DNA from: Toxorhynchites rutilus septentrionalis
Taxonomy: Eukaryota > Arthropoda > Insecta > Diptera > Culicidae
DNA: 64,000 nucleotides
Reading direction: 5' to 3'
NCBI RefSeq assembly: GCF_029784135.1
Contig: NC_073746.1
Span: 165,467,325-165,531,324 of the forward strand
Shown here: piece after piece, positions 11,655 to 24,146 of the stretch
How positions within the stretch are numbered: position 1 is the first letter of the stretch
Layout of the letters: every line of letters starts with the position of its first letter
Program-made: the position numbers and the translations under genes
Notes under the pieces: generated by a model
What the model was told of the DNA's origin: nothing
Seen by the model: the letters and a program-made list of their open reading frames with translations, nothing else
Databases searched by the model: none

Positions 11655-12178
11655 GCAACACGTTGTTGTGTCCCCGTTTCATATCCTTCCTATCCGATTG
11701 ATAAACTTTTACTTAGTCGCGGCAATACATACACACACTCTTTACAGATGCACGGGCCGAAGGTTGTGCAGTCCACTGATCATTCAACAAGAGCCAAAGG
11801 TTGTACCGCTCATGACAACTCTACACGAGCTGATGTTTGCGCTGGCTAGTGACCATTCTATCCTGGATTCCTCGAGTCGAGAAAGACGCACCACGCTAGA
11901 TATGGGGTACAGAATAGGGGGGCGTTGCTGATTAATGGTCAGCTGCATCCCAATAGGAAGTATCCCGTGTCGGGCACTCGTACAGAGCATCGAAGACTGC
12001 AACATACCAATTATGAGAACACTTGTAATACTAACCTCGAGCCAACCGCGAGTAATCGGTTACATATTACTCACATAGTCGTAAGCAAACATTGTCGAAA
12101 TATTGAACTCCCGGCCTCGTTAGGCTGATGCCATATGAGCCTTAATAAAATATTTATTTTGGATAAAAAAACACAAAA
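11655..12178 (+). repeat. LINE 3'-UTR tail, copy B
   Basis: Same tail as at 7842, but extending about 50 bp further 5' (gtttcatatccttcctatcc), in agreement with the attached copy at 31071-32905. The 5'-truncated form is normal for LINE insertions. The longer 5' side shows that block B, not A, keeps the original junction. Confidence 0.87.
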
Positions 12179-12194
12179 CAGCCACGCGCAACCG

Positions 12195-13867
12195 TAAAGG
12201 CAAAGTGTCCCATCGCAAAGCAGGGAAACAAAAGGAAATTGAACGGTGAATGGCGTGGATTTGAGTTATTTTCTTGGGGGAAACTTTTTTTCATGCGGTC
12301 CCTATCTACCGCATGAAAAAAGTTTTTTTTTCAAAATGTGTACCGAACACGATTTTTTAAAGCTACTGGTGAAGTTTTGCACGATTTTTGACGTAGGACT
12401 ACGTCTTTCATTTCTATACTGGGGTGTAAGTTCAATGTTTCGAAAACGAAAGCGTTACGCCGAAGAACGAGATTTTGAGCGTTAATAGCTCCTGAACAAC
12501 TAAACGAAATTGTATGATCAGCACTTCATTCGAAGGATAAAATGTCTACGCGTTATATGCTTGTTACTTTTTGATCCAAAAACTTGTTTCAATAGCCCAA
12601 AAATTGCTTTCAAAACAGGCTATTAAAATCATACCAATCGGTATACCAGCGAGTGCCGCTCGGAAATCCATTCAGTTATGATTGTGCAACGATTGAGGTA
12701 CGATCGCTGGAATGAATGGATGTTTCCCTAACACAGACTGCAAAACAATGGAGCCTTGGGAAATCGGCATGGCAAAATAGGTGCAAGCAGCGGATACTTT
12801 TGTACCCGCTTGCGTTTCTGCAAATCGAAATGTTTCCCTAACACATATTTCAAAACAATAGAATCTGGGGAAATCGGCATGGCAAGATAGATACAAGCAG
12901 CGAGTATTTTTGTACTCGCTTGTGTTTTTGCAAATTGAAATGTTTCCCTAACACATATTTCAAAACAATAGAATCTGGGGAAATCGGCATGGCAAGATAG
13001 ATACAAGCAGCGAGTATTTTTGTACTCGCTTGTGTTTTTGCAAATTGAAATGTTTCCCTAACACAGACTTCAAAACAATTGAGCCTGGGGAATATGGCAT
13101 TGCAAATTAGATGCAAGCAGCGGATACACGGGTACAAATGCATTGCTTTGGCTCGGTTATTCAAGACTGCATTGGAAGATATCATGTTGCCAGCTCACTT
13201 AACTTCTACGCATATCGTTTGATAAAATCTGGATAACTATTTGCTGCGATAACGTTTTCCCAATACAGATTGGGATTTGTTTGCAGTTGAATTCGTTTCA
13301 TTCATTCACTAATTTAATCAATACACATAAATGATAGCTCTGTGCAGCGACGACATCGTACCCAATAAGGAACATTCGGGTGTAATTATAACTAATTGGA
13401 GAAACACAAACGTTTACTAAGCCAACGGCAGTCTTACGTCAACCTCGCGGTTATATCATAGGAATAACCCATCCATAGTTTTTATGCGACTTTTTTGTGC
13501 GGTCCCTATCCCCCGCACAAAAAAAGGTTTGCCTGTAATCGATCTCATTTTCACGGTACCACTGAAGCACCTTCAACCTCAGCTTCCGATCATATGTTCC
13601 ATTGGGATGCGTCCTCTGATCCATCGTAACGACAGTCGCAAGTTCACGAAAAACGTTTCAACACGCACACCGTCGATTTAGCCACTTTCAGCGATTTCGC
13701 GATTTTAGTATCTAATCACGCCGGATTTTTGATGTGGTTGTCCAAAATCAAATTTCTTTCCTCGGCATTTATCCTGCACAATATTTTTAAAGCAAAACAG
13801 ATCAACTGAAATTTTCACCATCGAAAGATACAGGTTTACCAAACGATTTGTTGTCAAAACATTTGAG
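12195..13867 (+). repeat. 1,673-bp tandem duplication, unit 1
   Basis: Begins at 'taaaggcaaagtgtcccatc' and ends at 'caaaacatttgag'. Everywhere I compared it, it is identical to the next 1,673 bp, including single-base variants that differ from block A (for example 'gatcagcacttc' and 'aatttctttcctcgg'). It contains the gacgtaggactacgtc module, four minisatellite units starting at 12720, 12830, 12940 and 13050, and both hairpins. Confidence 0.95.
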
Positions 13868-15540
13868 TAAAGGCAAAGTGTCCCATCGCAAAGCAGGGAA
13901 ACAAAAGGAAATTGAACGGTGAATGGCGTGGATTTGAGTTATTTTCTTGGGGGAAACTTTTTTTCATGCGGTCCCTATCTACCGCATGAAAAAAGTTTTT
14001 TTTTCAAAATGTGTACCGAACACGATTTTTTAAAGCTACTGGTGAAGTTTTGCACGATTTTTGACGTAGGACTACGTCTTTCATTTCTATACTGGGGTGT
14101 AAGTTCAATGTTTCGAAAACGAAAGCGTTACGCCGAAGAACGAGATTTTGAGCGTTAATAGCTCCTGAACAACTAAACGAAATTGTATGATCAGCACTTC
14201 ATTCGAAGGATAAAATGTCTACGCGTTATATGCTTGTTACTTTTTGATCCAAAAACTTGTTTCAATAGCCCAAAAATTGCTTTCAAAACAGGCTATTAAA
14301 ATCATACCAATCGGTATACCAGCGAGTGCCGCTCGGAAATCCATTCAGTTATGATTGTGCAACGATTGAGGTACGATCGCTGGAATGAATGGATGTTTCC
14401 CTAACACAGACTGCAAAACAATGGAGCCTTGGGAAATCGGCATGGCAAAATAGGTGCAAGCAGCGGATACTTTTGTACCCGCTTGCGTTTCTGCAAATCG
14501 AAATGTTTCCCTAACACATATTTCAAAACAATAGAATCTGGGGAAATCGGCATGGCAAGATAGATACAAGCAGCGAGTATTTTTGTACTCGCTTGTGTTT
14601 TTGCAAATTGAAATGTTTCCCTAACACATATTTCAAAACAATAGAATCTGGGGAAATCGGCATGGCAAGATAGATACAAGCAGCGAGTATTTTTGTACTC
14701 GCTTGTGTTTTTGCAAATTGAAATGTTTCCCTAACACAGACTTCAAAACAATTGAGCCTGGGGAATATGGCATTGCAAATTAGATGCAAGCAGCGGATAC
14801 ACGGGTACAAATGCATTGCTTTGGCTCGGTTATTCAAGACTGCATTGGAAGATATCATGTTGCCAGCTCACTTAACTTCTACGCATATCGTTTGATAAAA
14901 TCTGGATAACTATTTGCTGCGATAACGTTTTCCCAATACAGATTGGGATTTGTTTGCAGTTGAATTCGTTTCATTCATTCACTAATTTAATCAATACACA
15001 TAAATGATAGCTCTGTGCAGCGACGACATCGTACCCAATAAGGAACATTCGGGTGTAATTATAACTAATTGGAGAAACACAAACGTTTACTAAGCCAACG
15101 GCAGTCTTACGTCAACCTCGCGGTTATATCATAGGAATAACCCATCCATAGTTTTTATGCGACTTTTTTGTGCGGTCCCTATCCCCCGCACAAAAAAAGG
15201 TTTGCCTGTAATCGATCTCATTTTCACGGTACCACTGAAGCACCTTCAACCTCAGCTTCCGATCATATGTTCCATTGGGATGCGTCCTCTGATCCATCGT
15301 AACGACAGTCGCAAGTTCACGAAAAACGTTTCAACACGCACACCGTCGATTTAGCCACTTTCAGCGATTTCGCGATTTTAGTATCTAATCACGCCGGATT
15401 TTTGATGTGGTTGTCCAAAATCAAATTTCTTTCCTCGGCATTTATCCTGCACAATATTTTTAAAGCAAAACAGATCAACTGAAATTTTCACCATCGAAAG
15501 ATACAGGTTTACCAAACGATTTGTTGTCAAAACATTTGAG
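13868..15540 (+). repeat. 1,673-bp tandem duplication, unit 2
   Basis: Second copy of 12195-13867 with constant offset 1,673. At the junction 'acatttgag' runs directly into 'taaaggcaaag'; one base (g) is shared by the two source ends, so the join has at most 1-bp homology. After unit 2 the original sequence 'atatgcctactacaacc' resumes as in block A. Confidence 0.95.
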
Positions 15541-16220
15541 ATATGCCTACTACAACCGCTGCTATAAAATGAACAGTGATTCCGAATTCTAAGTGATTCA
15601 AACCTTAAGGGTGACAGCTTGCACCTTTATTCTTCAGTACAGGTGTTCAAGCCATATTGCAGAGCATGCAATGCAAAAATCAAATTTCATAAGGAAGTCC
15701 TGATTATGGACTGTGGTTCCAGATATGAGACTATAATCACCTTATTCACAATGCACAATACACAGATCTGTTTTTATGGCATTTCCAATGCTCTACCCAG
15801 GCCACTAAGTGACCTTTGTTGCACCTGTACCTGAACCTGATTGGTATGAAACTTTCAGTATCTATTCCGATAAGATTTTTTACACATTGGAAATGTGTAC
15901 GTTATATCGAAGTTCCCCGGCATTCTAATTTTAAATATTTTTCTTCGGTCAGTTCTCGTTGTATTGTTAGATAAAAGAACAAATAATGTAATAATGGTAG
16001 GTAAACATACCCTTAGTTTTATTTGTTGAGAGCTCGAAAAAACGTCCGAAATTCGTACATCTACACTGTAATACCCTTAACCCTTTCGCTACGAGCGTCA
16101 TCTGTAGGCGACATCGGCACAACAACCTGTGTGTACGAGTGTCGTCTATAGACGACATCCGCGCGATGAGCTGTGTGTATGAGCGTCGTCTATAGATGAC
16201 ATCAAGGTGATACTGCACAT

Positions 16221-17548
16221 GAGGGTGCCAATGAAAATGGTCATCTCGAATTTCAAAAAGTTACCCCATAAAAAATGTTCACCACCTCGAAAAAACACCC
16301 TATGCAAAATATCAGCTTGATCGGACTTGAGGGAGAGTGGCGCAATGCGGTAAAAGTTTGAGTTTTTGAAAATCCAAAAATCACCCCAAGAAGGAGTAAA
16401 GGGAATCGGGGTTTTCGAAAAAAAAATTGATGCCAAATGTCTTAAAATGGCATGAAACGACGAAACCTAGTGTCATCTCGAAAAAAATTTTTTTGGCAAA
16501 AATCGGCATACTGGGACTTTCGGAGTACGAAACGGAAAGTATGGTTTTGGGTACCAATAAAAATAGTTATCTCGATTTTTTATTCGGAACTTTTTTTTTT
16601 TTATCCCATCCGTTTATTAGGCTCATTTAGCAATTCAGCTGTCACAGAGCCGAATTTATTCGTATACATTTTTATGTTAAGATAACTATTGTTGTATATT
16701 ATTTAGGCTTAAGATTCCTATCCATCGATAAACATTTGTTTTTTTTTTTTTTTTTTGTATAACACAGTAGCTGTTTAGGCCTAAGAATATTCCAATACTA
16801 TCGATACACAACACATGCCGAGTATTCCATTTCTATCGATACACAACACATGCCGCCTTTTTCGGCGTTAGAATATTCCTATTGTTCGAATGTTCACAGT
16901 TGGACTGTTCACAACGGGACTGCTGATATGAGGCTTCCATTGCTGTGTTAGAATTAGCACCAATTACCGATACAGCAGATCGTAATGTGAGCGGTAAGGG
17001 ACTGGGATTACCGACACATGATGATTGTTGCGTGGACGTAGTAGCTAGAATAACACACAAAGATGGCCAGTTGAGGGGCCCTGAGTTATTAGCTCATGAT
17101 CGTTCGCTTAGTAGCGGACACGCAACCAATTAGGCTACGAAGACCCCCAACCAAAATCAAACTTGCATGTTGATTTTCACGATAATATACCCTATGCAAA
17201 ATATTAGCTCATTCGGACTTCATTTACTCGTGCCACAAACGTTAAAATTAGATTTTTTTTGAAAAACGAAATATCAAAAAAAAATTTATGCCAAATGTCT
17301 TAAAATTGCATTACTCGTCGAGATTTACAGTAGTTTATTTTTTTTTTCGAAAACCCCGATTTCGCCGATTCGGGTGATTTTTCGATTTTCAAAAAATTCA
17401 AACTTTGACCGCTTTGCGCCACTCTCCCTTAAGTCCGATTGAGCTAAAATTCAACATAAGGAGTTTTTTCGAGGTGGTGAACATTTTGTATAGGGTAACT
17501 TTTTGAAATTTTAGAGTTGATTTTTTCCCATACATTCATTGGCACCCT
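16221..17548. mobile_element. Fold-back element with 9-bp TSD (Mutator-like), copy 2
   Basis: Left end (g)agggtgccaatga, right end tcattggcaccct, with a perfect 9-bp target duplication ACTGCACAT at 16212-16220 and 17549-17557. Nine-bp duplications with long inverted termini fit Mutator-like elements; the superfamily call is inference from the duplication length. Interior modules (ttaccccataaaaaatgttc, gatcggacttgagggagag and their inverses near 17400-17500) pair across the element. A SINE is inserted at about 16591-17157. No transposase is present. Confidence 0.85.
16591..17157 (-). mobile_element. tRNA-derived SINE, ~560 bp, poly(A) end at left
   Basis: On the minus strand it starts gggggtcttcgtagcctaat; TAGCCTAATTGG is a good RNA polymerase III A box. 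A decayed B-box region follows (gatcatgagctaataactca), and the element ends 'cggatgggataaaaaaaaa'. A second A-run inside (about 16740) is flanked by two related segments (tcgatagtattggaatattc and tcgatggataggaatctt), so the body carries an internal duplication. It interrupts the fold-back element between 'cggaact' and 'aacttgc'. No protein is encoded. Confidence 0.7.
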
Positions 17549-17651
17549 ACTGCACATCGATCACATCAGCGCGATATGCATACTTTTCGGCGCAGTGCCT
17601 CGTTCAGCGGTAGCACTCCGACGGAGCACACTGCCGTAGTGAAAGGGTTAA

Positions 17652-18249
17652 AAAGTCTGCAACTTGCGGGTAGTAGTAGCAGTGGCAAACGAGTTTTACT
17701 TTTCCTGTCATCCAACGGACAACCGTCATTCATCGCTTTCGCTTTCATTTCCCTGTGGCGCTGCATTCAGCTCGTCTAGAAGAGTACATTGGCAAAAAAA
17801 GGAAACAAACTTCTAAATCGCGAGAACAATAATGAATCCATTTGCCACCTTTCACCAAAGATTTATTTCAATACAATTTAAAGCAACTGTCCGATGCATT
17901 CTAAAGTGATATCGGAAATGATAAAAAATGTAGACTGAAATTGGTTTGCTTAGGGTGCACCTGAGAGCTGTATTATTCGATATACAACTGAAGGTGAAAA
18001 TTCGTTCCAGTGCGATTGCTATAGTTATCATATAAAAAACCGATTTCGGATTTTTTGTTGCCGTGCTGCGATGTTGAGTAGTATATTTTGTGGATTATTT
18101 CTTTAGCTATTATGTTTTTGGGTATCTACTTTTTAAGTCCCAGAGTGTCGATTTTTGACAAAAAATATTCTTTGAAATGACAGTAGATCTTGACGTTTCA
18201 TGCAATTTGAAGATATTTGGAATCAATTTTTTTCCGTAAACACAAGAGC
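17652..18249. other. Unassigned, no gene seen
   Basis: No coding region or complete repeat recognised; a short piece near 18130-18230 resembles the fold-back interior ('cccagagtgtcgatttttga'). Confidence 0.35.
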
Positions 18250-20091
18250 AGTCTTCCATGTTTCACAAAAAACACTGCGTCCGGAATAAACATGTCCACG
18301 CTGCTGTTCACAGTTTTGTGTTTGAGTACAAACATGATTTTTTCGTACCTATGTTAGAAAATGTGACATGTTTGTATTCGTGGTATGTTTGGACATACGA
18401 TGTTTAATCCCAATGTTTCACATGATGTTCGAACATGGTGTACAGTTTCTCTTACATTTTCACCCCAAGCACCGGCAGTGCGTAGAGTAGAAGAAGCGAA
18501 TCGGACACCACACCACCACCACTCAACGCGTGGTGTGTTGGTATGTTGACATGGAAAAAAAACTTTCCTATCATGACAATGGGTGCTTCGTCTAAAATAT
18601 TGGGCAAATAAAATAAACCTCTTTTTCTGTTCTGAACAAAATAAACATCGATTGATATCAGAGTTTTTCACATTTGATATCATTATTTAGTGCACGCATC
18701 AATTTATATATTGAATTCATGTAACATTCGCTATTATTAGCTATTTGAACAAGTACTAAAATTGAATTATTCAGCAGTGACATGTTAGGTGTGACGTTAA
18801 CCACTCGACCACGGGAGCAACAATTTTGGCTGGATCTTTGAATAGAAATGGCCAATACTGCTTGTTCGCGACGATCGCGACCCGAGCTACAAAACGAGCG
18901 GAGAAGAGGAGAGGAAAGGATGATGCAATCGCATGCACACATAGCATATGTAGTGCAGTGTAAGTGTAGCTTTTAGTTTTTTCCTTCATTCAGTTTGTGA
19001 TAACATCGAGAAATTAATGGTGTGTTTTAGCCGCTGAAATTTCTCTGCTGGTTCTGCTGTGTGCCGCTGAAGGTTGCATCTAAAACTAATTTTTGGGTAT
19101 TTATTTTTTTGGTCAGCATTTGTACGACGTCGCCCGCTATGCAGTCGGCTCCCCAGACTATAATTGCCAACATGCACGCAAAAAAAAATAGAAAGCTTCT
19201 TTCTATTCAGAGAATGTTTTCTTTGAACGAATCCAAGGATTATTTAATCAGACTTGCAAAATGTGCATGAACGATCTATAAACTTTTACTTAGTCGCGGC
19301 AATACATACACACACTCTTTACAGATACACGGGCCGAAGGTTGTGCAGTCCACTGATGATTCAACAAGAGCCAAAGGTTGTACCGCTCATGACAACTCTA
19401 CACGAGCTGATGATTGCGCCGGCTAGTGACCATTCTATCCTGGATTCCTCGAGTCGAAAAAGACGCACCACGCTAGATATGGGGTGCAGACTAGGGGGTC
19501 GTTGCTGATTAACGGTCAGCTGCATCCCAATAGGAAGTATCCCATGTCGAACACACGTACAGAGCACTGAAGACTGCAACATCCCAATTATGAGAACACT
19601 TGTAATACTAACCTCGAGCCAACCGCGAGTAATCGGTTACATATTACTAACATAGTTGTAAGCAAACATTGTCAAAATATTGAACTTCCGGCCCCGTTAG
19701 GCTGACGCCATATGAGCCTTAATCAAAAGATATATTTTGGTGCATGAACTTATAGCCTCTTAGTTCGTGCAATTTTTGAAATGCGAACTAAATTTCAAGT
19801 TCGTTTCTGTGAAAAAGTATTCTACGAAGAAATGTTTTGGGATGAATAATTTCTTTCCGTGTATGAAAAGAAACGAAACGAAAGCAATGAATACTGCGAC
19901 ATCGGGTGATATGTTTGTACATGATGTTCTTGAATTATAAACATCGTGTTTGTTTTCACATGTCTATGTTTATGTATCATTGTTCGTGTTGGGGATAGAC
20001 ACTCAACACTAGCGAGAATCATGTTCGGATTCAAACAAAAACGTGGAATTTTCACATCGCGTGGACATGTGTAAGTGTTTTTCGGAAGACT
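18250..20091. mobile_element. Diverged long-terminal-inverted-repeat element with a LINE tail inserted
   Basis: Left agtcttcc, aaaaaacact, acatgtccacgc, tttgtgtttga, aacatgatt occurs in the same order on the reverse strand at 19980-20091. The imperfect inverted ends span over 100 bp. A 470-bp LINE tail lies inside (19272-19741). No open frame of interest. Exact ends and target duplication are not resolved. Confidence 0.5.
19272..19741 (+). repeat. LINE 3'-UTR tail, copy C
   Basis: Starts gatctataaacttttactta and continues acttagtcgcggcaatacat as in the other copies, ending 'gccatatgagccttaatcaa' plus an A-rich tail. Its ending 'aaaagatatattttgg' agrees better with the tail attached to the ORF2 remnant at 31071 than with copies A and B. 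It is an independent 5'-truncated insertion, outside the duplicated block. Confidence 0.87.
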
Positions 20092-20204
20092 GTACAAGAG
20101 TCATCCTAACTTGAGAATGAGCACTTTTGCGAAAAGGAACAAAATTACCAATTTTCACGAAAATCTGAGAACCCCTATACCGGTTTGGCATGGAATGGCT
20201 GTAT

Positions 20205-20918
20205 TAGGATATCTCGGGTCGATATTTAGAAGATCGATCGTTTTGTCTCCGATTTCCGATTTTTTGAATTGATTCTCTGTACTCCAAAAAATCTCGAAAA
20301 TCGATCTTTTCTTTTCGATCTTCTCGATTATTTTGGTTGTAAAATGTTCTTTTTTTGAAAATTTGTTCTTCAGTAAACATTGATTTTAATCTAACCAAAA
20401 ACCACATGACAAATTTCAAACACATTGGATCCCTTTCAAGATGGTAAAATTAGTGGCTGTAAATTTAAGAGAAGCAGTACAAAACAAGTGGTCACAAGTT
20501 AAATTTACACTATCACATTCACTAGGCTGACAGTGAAAATTGTGACGAAATTGGATGGTGACATCAGATTCAGCCGAAATGTTAGTATTTTCCGATACTA
20601 TTACTGAGATTTCGATTTATTTATTTAAATGATTCCATAACGGTACAAGATGAATGCCTTAGAAAATGCCTTTTTATTTGGGGCTTTAATTTTTTTTGTG
20701 AACTTCTTGCAGAGAATCAAAATAAAATGCCTTTGATGTTTGAATAGCAATTTGAAATGTTTATTCCATGTTTAAACAAAAGACGGTACTTATATAGAAC
20801 GAGTAAAAAATGGAATCGATTTTTTAAAGATCGATTCAGCAAAGATCGATTTTCGATTTTCTACGCCGTTCAGAAAATTCGTTCAGATCGATATTTTTCT
20901 AAAGATCGCCCAATCCTA
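20205..20918. mobile_element. MITE with imperfect inverted ends (TAGGAT type)
   Basis: The left end taggatatctcgggtcgata and right end (reverse complement) taggattgggcgatctttag are similar over about 40 bp and both run into 'gatcgat' rich sequence; internal 'gatcgattttcgatttt' motifs repeat on both arms. No coding capacity. Target duplication not evident. Confidence 0.5.
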
Positions 20919-23291
20919 GGCTGTATACCCAAACTCAACCGCATATTTGGTATATACTCACAAAATCCGCTTCGCACTCAAACGGTTAAGTAAAAACTTA
21001 CCAATTAGTCACAATTTACCACGATGCTACTAAAATTTTGTAATAAAACATTGATTTATAGACTTCTTTAATGTTGATTTCAGCTAGCAATAATTTCGTA
21101 GTCCTACTTCGTGTCTTGGAAACTATTCTTTTTTTGCATATTTATATTTCATCCGACGCGAAAGTTGTGTGTCCGAGTGTCCGAGATGGAGACTCAATAA
21201 AAAGATACTTCGCGTCGGTTTTCATACCGTTAGATGGAGAGTGTTTGTGTATGATTGAATCACACGTAAGCTTTGCCTAATTTATGAAAACTATACCTCT
21301 ACCCCTTGTATGTGACATAAATGCGTGTAAAATGCTTCAAATCCGACGAGTGCTAATGATTTAAGACCCTTTTTAACATTTTCTATGGTTGATGATAATG
21401 TAAAACATAACATAAAATAATAATCGAAAATTCATAAAATGATCATTATGATCAGCATTAGCATTTATCTTCATCAATCCTCATTCAATTTAGGAATCGA
21501 ACTAAAATTGTTACATATGTTTATATTTGTGGAAATCAAATTCCGAAAAATACACATTCTCACGGTGTTTTAGTACAGTCGGTTACATTTCAATTGTGTA
21601 CCTACTTTCCTAACAGATGGAACGCGATGGGACCACTCGAGGGAAGCCAAATTACAGCAGCAAGCGGGTCCCCCACCATTATTTCGGAACGAACGGGAGA
21701 TAGGTGGAGTAAATTGAAGGAAGAGGGAGTGTACCACACAATAATCAGGAAGAACCTCTCTTTGGACCTTCTGTTCCCTTTTTCCAATTTTTTTTTCGTT
21801 CTGCGTCTATTGCTAATTGAAGGGCGTTTGCGTGTATTCGTGTCTTGAAACCGGGCTCATCTGACCTTGACATTGGAACGAAAGTCAATTTTTTCCTCCA
21901 CTGCGCGTTGTTCATTTCGTTGTGTGTTTTTTTTTTATTTGGAACGATTTATGGGTGTGTGCTTTCGTTTGGGCACTCCCGTTCCCTTCGCTTTAGATTG
22001 TAAGCCAGGTGGCGCACAGACGATATGAGGCCGGAAAAACCTTGAGTTGCCCAAATGAAGAGAGGCGAACGCTGTATTAGGGCGTCCGATCCCGTTGATG
22101 ATGATTATGATGTAAGCTCCAAAATGACATAAACCGGACGCCGCTGATGTGTGCTCTTCTTTGTTGCTGCGTTTTGCATCTGCGAGTTAAGGGCGATTGG
22201 TCAGCAAGCACATGAATCAACCGAGAGAGGTAATGCATTTTGTAATCGCTTTTCTTGTTAAAAATATCAAAGAAATATTTTTCTCGTTGATACGCGATTT
22301 CTCTTGAACAGACGTGAGTAAAGCTGTCTAATTTTTATATTTGATCAATTATGGATTAATCGTTGGAGCATTTTACAATAATTTCAGAATTCGATTATTC
22401 GAACGAATGTTTGTTTTTTTTTGTAATACAGGCTTTGATAATAATAATAAAGATTATGATGTTAGTTATTAATGAAATCGAGTTTCAGTATGTTCATAAT
22501 TTTATCAAATAATGATTTTTGCGTACAATTGAAAATAAGAGCACATTATGAAAATAATACACCTTTTTTTTTGCAAAAACGTACATTTTTTTCTGTTCAA
22601 AATTACCTGTTCGTCGAACGTAATTAGGGGCAATCATTGGTAGATAATTTAGTACTACCTCAAATACACGTTAGATGATATAAATGGAAAACATGTAACG
22701 TAAAAAATGTAACGTAAATGTAATGTAAAAAACGAACAAACTAGATATGAATGTTTTATTTTTAGGGAACGACGAAGATGCTGTATTGCTAAAATAATAA
22801 CAAATTTTCATTTTCATTTTTCCACCGATAAACACAACCCTCATCGCGGAGAACACTTCCTCCACATCCGGCAGGAAATGCGTTGCTCTTTGATGCTACT
22901 TTCAATCCGGAAACAATGCTCGAATTCATGAAAATTAAATAATTGATCGGAAAAAAATCTCCAATAAACCCGAGCAAATTTTTAAGTTCACACAAGCTCT
23001 CTCCCCGCAATAACATTATAAAAGCCAATATTCTCTTCTACTATTGTTGTTATTATTTCGGATATTACTTTAGAGTGCATCGAACTTGCATCTTTAGTGG
23101 AAAGTTTTGATTGCTCTTAAAAGAGCCGATTCTTTGCGTGGTTTTATGGAAGAAGCCCGGGAGATGGTTGATTCATGATTTATGATTATTCTCGCTAGAA
23201 CAATACACAAGCTGGCCATATGTCGAAATTTGTGTCCCATTTGCCAATGCGCATAACGCATCTCTTCTAAACACTCAAACAAATTTCTATA
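20919..23291. other. Unassigned, no gene seen
   Basis: No protein family recognised on either strand. The segment 23060-23230 is a diverged repeat of 28640-28800 (gagccgat..tttgcgtg, then 'caagctggc'). The stretch 21590-22260 is less A+T-rich but shows no exon I can defend. Confidence 0.3.
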
Positions 23292-24146
23292 CCTGTACCC
23301 AGGGCGCGGCATAGTCATAGTCAACTGAGGATAGTCGGCTGACTAACCGACTGACTATATCCATAGTCAGTCGTTAAATGACTTTTGGCTCTTCACACAG
23401 TTTCTCCGCCAAAACGACTGAACAGTCAGTCGGGCGTTTAGTCGCTATCTCCCTCTACCGACTCGACTATATCATTCCATTCTTCCCAGTCAAATTGTCC
23501 TCATTGAATTTTGAAGTGACTTCCCCCAAAATGAATTCGTTCCTCTCTCTGTCTCCTATGCACGTTTGCATGCGTCGATGTTTGAGTTCACCGTGGTTTG
23601 ACAAACGCTACATGTGAGCTAGATTTTTTTGTAGCGTACACGAAAACTACTCACACGTGTAAAATTGCGTGCAGTGTGTGTGCGCTATTTTGCACGCCTA
23701 ATACTAACTAATACTAATGCGAAGACCTTTATAGCATACTTGATAAATGTCTAAGTTCGTTGGTTTGAGTTCACGATGGGTAGATAAAAAAACCGTCCAT
23801 TGATGGGGTAACTACTTTTTTGCATCAGGAATTAAGATTTCGTTCCTCTTTATATGGACGTGCGTATGCGGGTACAAAATTAGTATCAGGGGGAAATGGA
23901 AATGTGGGTTGAAGGCAGTTGAATGATAAGGCAGATTTGTATTAATTAGTCGAGTCAGTTAAAATAACCACCGACTGGACTAGTTCACCAGTCATCCTCG
24001 CTAGTCAGCGCTAGTCAATTCATTTTCTAGTCCAGTCATTTTTTGTTGGCGGCGACTGCCGAAGCAGTTCTAGTCGAAGCGAAGCTGCTGAGAGCAGAGT
24101 CGGTCCTTATTTTTCACCTTCGAAGATTTCGGGCCCTGCCTGTACC
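23292..24146. mobile_element. hAT-type non-autonomous element with 8-bp TSD
   Basis: Element 23300-24138: left end cagggcgcgg, right end the inverse of cagggcccgaaatc, with a perfect 8-bp duplication CCTGTACC at 23292-23299 and 24139-24146. CAGGG-type ends with 8-bp duplications are typical of hAT. Both sub-terminal regions are packed with agtc/gact motifs (gactgactatatccatagtc; gtcagcgctagtcaattc), likely ancestral transposase-binding repeats. No transposase frame remains. Confidence 0.85.

Larger units (their letters stand above)
11711..15794 (+). repeat. Segmental duplication block, copy B, with internal tandem copy
   Basis: Homologous to 7845-10363 in the same orientation and order. It differs by having four rather than five minisatellite units and by an internal 1,673-bp tandem duplication (12195-15540). 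Homology ends after 'atggcatttccaatgctct', beyond which the two flanks are unrelated. Confidence 0.9.
16077..17651. mobile_element. TTAA-flanked (piggyBac-type) MITE, split by a later insertion
   Basis: The element proper is 16081-17647: left end CCCTTTCGCTACGAGCG, right end the inverse of CCCTTTCACTACGGCAG, flanked on both sides by TTAA (16077-16080, 17648-17651). CCC-initial ends with TTAA duplications are diagnostic of the piggyBac superfamily. Inside are three diverged ~45-bp units with the perfect palindrome gtcgtctatagacgac. Removing the 16221-17548 insertion leaves a MITE of only about 240 bp, without coding capacity. Confidence 0.75.
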
